A stretch of DNA of 64,000 nucleotides from assembly GCF_024029435.1 (NCBI RefSeq), contig NZ_CP097118.1:1178001-1242000 (forward strand). Reading direction: 5' to 3'. Within the stretch, counting starts at the first letter, position 1. Each line of letters opens with the position of its first letter. This stretch comes from Fructilactobacillus hinvesii (GTDB lineage: Bacteria; Bacillota; Bacilli; Lactobacillales; Lactobacillaceae). Position numbers and translations under genes: made by a program. Below the pieces are notes generated by a model. It was not told the DNA's origin. It searched no databases and saw nothing but the letters and a program-made list of their open reading frames with translations. Positions 61,539 to 64,000 of the stretch are shown piece by piece.

Positions 61539-62159
61539 ATAGCAAAGGATAAAAATCAGAAACTAGAAATAGGGAAAAGAATAAAAGCTATTCGCATTTC
61601 TCTAGGATTAGATCAACCGCAATTCGCTGAAAAGGTTGAACCAATCGCTAAGCCTAGCAATGTATCACGTTGGGAAAATGGTATAAATACACCTAACGCT
61701 AAAAGATTAAAATCTATTGCAAAATTGGGTAATGTTTCCGTCGATTATCTATTAAATGGAAAATCTAAAAATAAGCTATCAAAAGATAATATGGGTGAAG
61801 CGCTTAACGAAATAAAGGCTATTCACCTTTCAAAGAACGACAAACTAAAAGAAGCATTAGATATAGTTTTTACAGAAGAAAACGTAGAACGATATACAGA
61901 TGATCAGTCTACGATTGTTTTTTCTTTCTTAAAATTTCTAACTACAAGTTTTTCATTAGAGAAGAAAGACGATTTTAACGATCTATATGCAATAAATACT
62001 AATTTTAGTATTCTGATAGATGAATTTACTGAAATGTTAGAAAATAAGAAAAAAGACGAAACGGCAAAGATAAGTAAAGAACAAGCAGCAGAGCTAAGCG
62101 ATACCGTAGAAAATTTAGAAAACTCAATAGATAATTTCAACAGTAGTTTAGATGAGTAA
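61539..62159 (+). CDS. XRE-family repressor, probable ATA start codon
   Basis: 206 residues if started at ATA 61539. N-terminal HTH_3: IGKRIKAIRISLGLDQPQFA, then NVSRWENGINTPNAKRL; C-terminal part helical and acidic with no peptidase-like motif. The only canonical start in frame before the HTH is GTG 61530, which overlaps the SD (AGGAGGTG); ATA lies eight bases after AGGAGG, the ideal spacing. Likely holds the early operon silent; position next to int matches PICI Stl or phage CI. Confidence 0.75.
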   Translation: MAKDKNQKLEIGKRIKAIRISLGLDQPQFAEKVEPIAKPSNVSRWENGINTPNAKRLKSIAKLGNVSVDYLLNGKSKNKLSKDNMGEALNEIKAIHLSKNDKLKEALDIVFTEENVERYTDDQSTIVFSFLKFLTTSFSLEKKDDFNDLYAINTNFSILIDEFTEMLENKKKDETAKISKEQAAELSDTVENLENSIDNFNSSLDE

Positions 62160-62230
62160 ATAAACCACTAATTAAACCGTTACAACGGATGACGATACCT
62201 ATTTCAACTTAGTTATTACGCAATCTACAT

Positions 62231-62251
62231 AGTTAAATCGTGCCCCCAGCT
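62231..62251. repeat. 21-bp repeat, copy 2
   Basis: AGTTAAA-T-CGTGCCCCCAGCT just upstream of the integrase gene; see 60889-60909. A related inverted sequence CATGCCCCCAAGCT is at 55437-55450. Confidence 0.8.
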
Positions 62252-62275
62252 GATTTTATTGTGGAGATAAGAGCA

Positions 62276-63436
62276 ATGACTAACATTAGAAAATACACTA
62301 CTAAAAAGGGCAAAACGGTTTATTTTTTCAACTTATATGTTGGCGTGGATCCAAAGACTAAAAAGACCATCCGCAAAAAAGTTAGATGCCAAACAAAAAA
62401 AGAAGCCCAGCTAGAACTAGCAAGGCTTCAATATCAGATTAAAAGCGGTAAATTCGACTTTAATAAACCGCAAATTATTACGTTCAATGAATTATATCAC
62501 CGATGGCTAGAGAATGAATATAGCCAACGCAATCTAAAAGCAAGTACGGTTACTACCACCGAACGAAACTTTAAGTTGCATATTCTCCCCTACTTTGGCG
62601 AGTTTGATATCAGTAAAATCACTGCCGAGGATGTTTACAAAGCGGTAAGAACGTGGGAGAACGAGAAAATAAAGAAAACTAACCAACTAAAGAATTATGT
62701 ATCTAACGTACTGCAATACGGAGTGGTTACCGGCTTGTTAGGCAATAATGTTGCGATCGGTATTAGAGTGCGCAAACACGACCAACAAATAACTAGAGAT
62801 ACGATTGGTAACTACTACGAAGAAGACGAACTAAACCGGTTTCTTATGCTCACTAAGCAATACTATAAAGGACGGCCACAGCCATTTATCTTTTTTAGTT
62901 TGCTAGCATTTACAGGCATGAGAAAGGGCGAGGCTTTTGCTCTGACGTGGGATGATATCGATTTTAATAAACACACCATTGATATCAATAAAACGCTCTC
63001 AAAGGCCGGTAACGAGTTAGTTATTCAATCACCTAAAACCAAGGGTAGCAAGAGAACGCTAACCGTACCGCCTAAAATCATCCGCTTATTAAAGAGTTGG
63101 CAGATTAAACAACGAGAATACCTATTCGCCTTAGGGACTAATAGCAACCCCGGCCATTTGGTTTTTTCCAACACTAAAGGCGAGCTATTACAGCCGACCA
63201 AGTCAACCTATTGGCTATCTACCATTCAGAATAAATACAATTTAAAGCACGTTACTGCGCACGGGTTTCGTCACACCTTTGCTACACTGTCTTTTGCACA
63301 TGGTATGGATGTAAAAACCGTTTCTAAATATCTCGGTCATTCAAACATTGATACGACCATGGATATTTACACAGCAGTAACCAAGGAGCAAGAAAATAAC
63401 GCAAGTCAGATTATGGATAAACTCATCAACTTATAA
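62276..63436 (+). CDS. int: Site-specific tyrosine recombinase (integrase)
   Basis: 386 residues from ATG at 62276 (GGAGA upstream; a longer in-frame start lies in the repeat). N-terminal arm-binding domain (about 3-55), SAM-like core-binding domain (about 65-150) and catalytic domain with Arg in TGMRKGEAFAL, HxxR in AHGFRHTFA, His in YLGHSNIDT and Tyr in TMDIYTAV. Points toward the tRNA-Gln end and is 18 bp from the right repeat, as for tRNA-integrating phage integrases. Confidence 0.95.
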   Translation: MTNIRKYTTKKGKTVYFFNLYVGVDPKTKKTIRKKVRCQTKKEAQLELARLQYQIKSGKFDFNKPQIITFNELYHRWLENEYSQRNLKASTVTTTERNFKLHILPYFGEFDISKITAEDVYKAVRTWENEKIKKTNQLKNYVSNVLQYGVVTGLLGNNVAIGIRVRKHDQQITRDTIGNYYEEDELNRFLMLTKQYYKGRPQPFIFFSLLAFTGMRKGEAFALTWDDIDFNKHTIDINKTLSKAGNELVIQSPKTKGSKRTLTVPPKIIRLLKSWQIKQREYLFALGTNSNPGHLVFSNTKGELLQPTKSTYWLSTIQNKYNLKHVTAHGFRHTFATLSFAHGMDVKTVSKYLGHSNIDTTMDIYTAVTKEQENNASQIMDKLINL

Positions 63437-63442
63437 AAAAAT

Positions 63443-63461
63443 GGTTACCATTTTGGTTACC
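63443..63461. repeat. GGTTACC pair, candidate integrase arm sites (right)
   Basis: GGTTACC at 63443-63449 and 63455-63461, period 12 bp as in the left pair. Confidence 0.6.
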
Positions 63462-63575
63462 ATTTGACCGAAAAACAGCGAAAACCAGTGAAACCCAAGG
63501 TAGCAAAAAAGCCCTAAATAACGGGCTTTTGAAGACTTATGAAATTCTGTGAAAACAGGTAATTGGGTATACTGG
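63455..63575. repeat. Right direct repeat of the island (attachment site, 121 bp)
   Basis: One mismatch to 55193-55313. It carries the functional 3' end of tRNA-Gln and the tRNA terminator, whose stem is weakened here by the T at 63515. Confidence 0.92.
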
Positions 63576-63635
63576 ATTCGAACCAGTACATTATGGATTC
63601 AGAGTCCACTGCCTTACCAGTTTGGCTAATACCCA
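63563..63635 (-). tRNA. tRNA-Gln (anticodon CTG)
   Basis: Minus strand cloverleaf: acceptor TGGGTAT/ATACCCA, D-stem GCC/GGC, anticodon stem GTGGA/TCCAT with loop CTCTGAA, T-arm ACTGG-TTCGAAT-CCAGT. CCA not encoded. The island is integrated at its 3' end, which is kept intact. Confidence 0.92.
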
Positions 63636-63650
63636 ATAAGTACATTAAAT

Positions 63651-63679
63651 ATACTACAATGTCTGGGGATACTTGTCAA
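63651..63679 (-). promoter_or_regulatory. Promoter of tRNA-Gln
   Basis: TTGACA (63674-63679), 17-bp spacer, TAGTAT (63651-63656). Confidence 0.75.
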
Positions 63680-63691
63680 TCATTAATTCAA

Positions 63692-63720
63692 TTGACTTTT
63701 ATCATCGGAAAGCGTAAAAT
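63692..63720 (+). promoter_or_regulatory. Promoter of tRNA-Glu
   Basis: TTGACT (63692-63697), 17-bp spacer, TAAAAT (63715-63720). Confidence 0.75.
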
Positions 63721-63742
63721 GAAACCGTTATATGATGATTAT

Positions 63743-63816
63743 TGCCCGTTGGTCAAACTGGTTTAAGACGTCGCCCTCTCAAGGCGGAGTTACGAGTTCG
63801 AGTCTCGTACGGGTAA
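63743..63816 (+). tRNA. tRNA-Glu (anticodon CTC)
   Basis: Acceptor TGCCCGT/ACGGGTA (one G-T pair), D-stem GTC/GAC, anticodon stem TCGCC/GGCGG with loop CTCTCAA, T-arm ACGAG-TTCGAGT-CTCGT. CCA not encoded. The body resembles tRNA-Glu; the anticodon reads GAG. Confidence 0.88.
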
Positions 63817-63821
63817 TTACC

Positions 63822-63849
63822 AAAAAGTCGCTCATTTGAGCGGCTTTTT
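63822..63849 (+). terminator. Terminator after tRNA-Glu
   Basis: AAAAAGTCGCTC, ATTT loop, GAGCGGCTTTTT. Confidence 0.9.
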
Positions 63850-63875
63850 CTATCACTTGATGTGTGAGGTTCTCA

Positions 63876-64000
63876 ATGATTTTCTTATTTTTTGTTTTCC
63901 CCTTCCTGTTATTACTGGCAATCATTTCTGGATTTCGCAGTAATTGCTGTGGCTGCTTGGCTCTCATCTTCTTTTTAATTATCCTGGGCTTTTTCATTAC
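63876..64000 (+). CDS. Small hydrophobic protein, start only (runs off window)
   Basis: ATG at 63876 with GAGG six bases upstream. At least 41 codons: two hydrophobic segments separated by SGFRSNCCGCLA. No family recognised; could be a small membrane protein. The window ends inside it. Confidence 0.5.
   Translation, partial: MIFLFFVFPFLLLLAIISGFRSNCCGCLALIFFLIILGFFI

Larger units (their letters stand above)
55193..63575. mobile_element. Satellite-like integrative element in tRNA-Gln(CTG)
   Basis: About 8.4 kb between 121-bp direct repeats. Gene content: tyrosine integrase and XRE repressor (plus strand), and a divergent minus-strand operon with two excisionase-like proteins, small ORFs, Rha-like, replication-initiator-like and HTH proteins, then ArpU. 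No capsid, tail, portal, terminase, conjugation or cargo gene is recognised. The layout int-repressor divergent from xis-rep resembles Gram-positive phage-inducible islands, but the assignment is inference; a remnant prophage is the alternative. Confidence 0.8.

Noticed and set aside
63779..63997. 72-codon open frame on the minus strand ending in TRTRLELVTPP
   Set aside because: It reads through the complement of tRNA-Glu, a well-known artefact; no RBS.

Overview
The window is a chromosomal segment of a rod-shaped, probably heterofermentative, member of the Lactobacillaceae. Evidence is the Lactobacillales gene order around mutSL, mreBCD-minCD, the F1Fo ATP synthase operon and murA-mbl-rodA, the MurT/GatD pair, tRNA genes without encoded CCA, and a Ddl with the Phe seen in intrinsically vancomycin-resistant lactobacilli. 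The genus cannot be fixed from sequence alone.

Layout. 1-24970 is read almost entirely on the minus strand: mutL (cut by the window edge), mutS, ymdB, rny, cinA, pgsA, a RodZ-like gene, two M16 peptidase-like genes, minD, minC, mreD, mreC, mreB, folC, valS with a T-box leader, tpx, thiI, a cysteine desulfurase and ezrA. rpsD (plus strand) follows, then an intact 1476-bp IS3-family element inserted exactly in the loop of the rpsD terminator. yueI, rarA, a small membrane protein gene and a uspA gene lie on the plus strand. From 30112 to 49000 the minus strand carries an Rgg-like regulator, ddl, rodA, a DUF2969 gene, yidD, mbl, murA, a DUF1146 gene, atpBEFHAGDC, upp, glyA, a Sua5/YwlC gene, prmC, prfA and tdk. 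murT-gatD (plus), a serine hydrolase gene (minus) and the divergent alsD/alsS pair complete the host backbone, followed by a frameshifted higA-type antitoxin gene.

55193-63575 is an integrated mobile element in the 3' end of a tRNA-Gln(CTG) gene, bounded by 121-bp near-perfect direct repeats. It has a tyrosine integrase, a divergent XRE repressor with repeated operator-like sites, two tandem excisionase-like proteins, small ORFs, a Rha-like protein, a replication-initiator-like winged-helix protein, a frameshifted helix-turn-helix gene and an ArpU-like regulator, but no structural or packaging genes. The layout resembles a phage satellite or PICI-like island. About 2.9 kb of it has no convincing genes. 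One non-coding block (1.75 kb) carries a striking series of short hairpins with different stems but similar AAAA/TTTT-centred loops, surrounding a GTTGCA repeat cluster; another (1.1 kb) has about 21-bp iteron-like repeats. The window closes with tRNA-Gln, tRNA-Glu(CTC) and the start of a small membrane protein gene.

Most notable observations: (1) the hairpin series and two repeat arrays in the satellite-like element; (2) an RNase Y in which the HD-domain metal ligands are nearly all replaced; (3) absence of recA from its usual position between cinA and rny; (4) a repressor gene whose best start codon is ATA; (5) the IS insertion in a terminator loop. All repeat counts and comparisons were made by eye.
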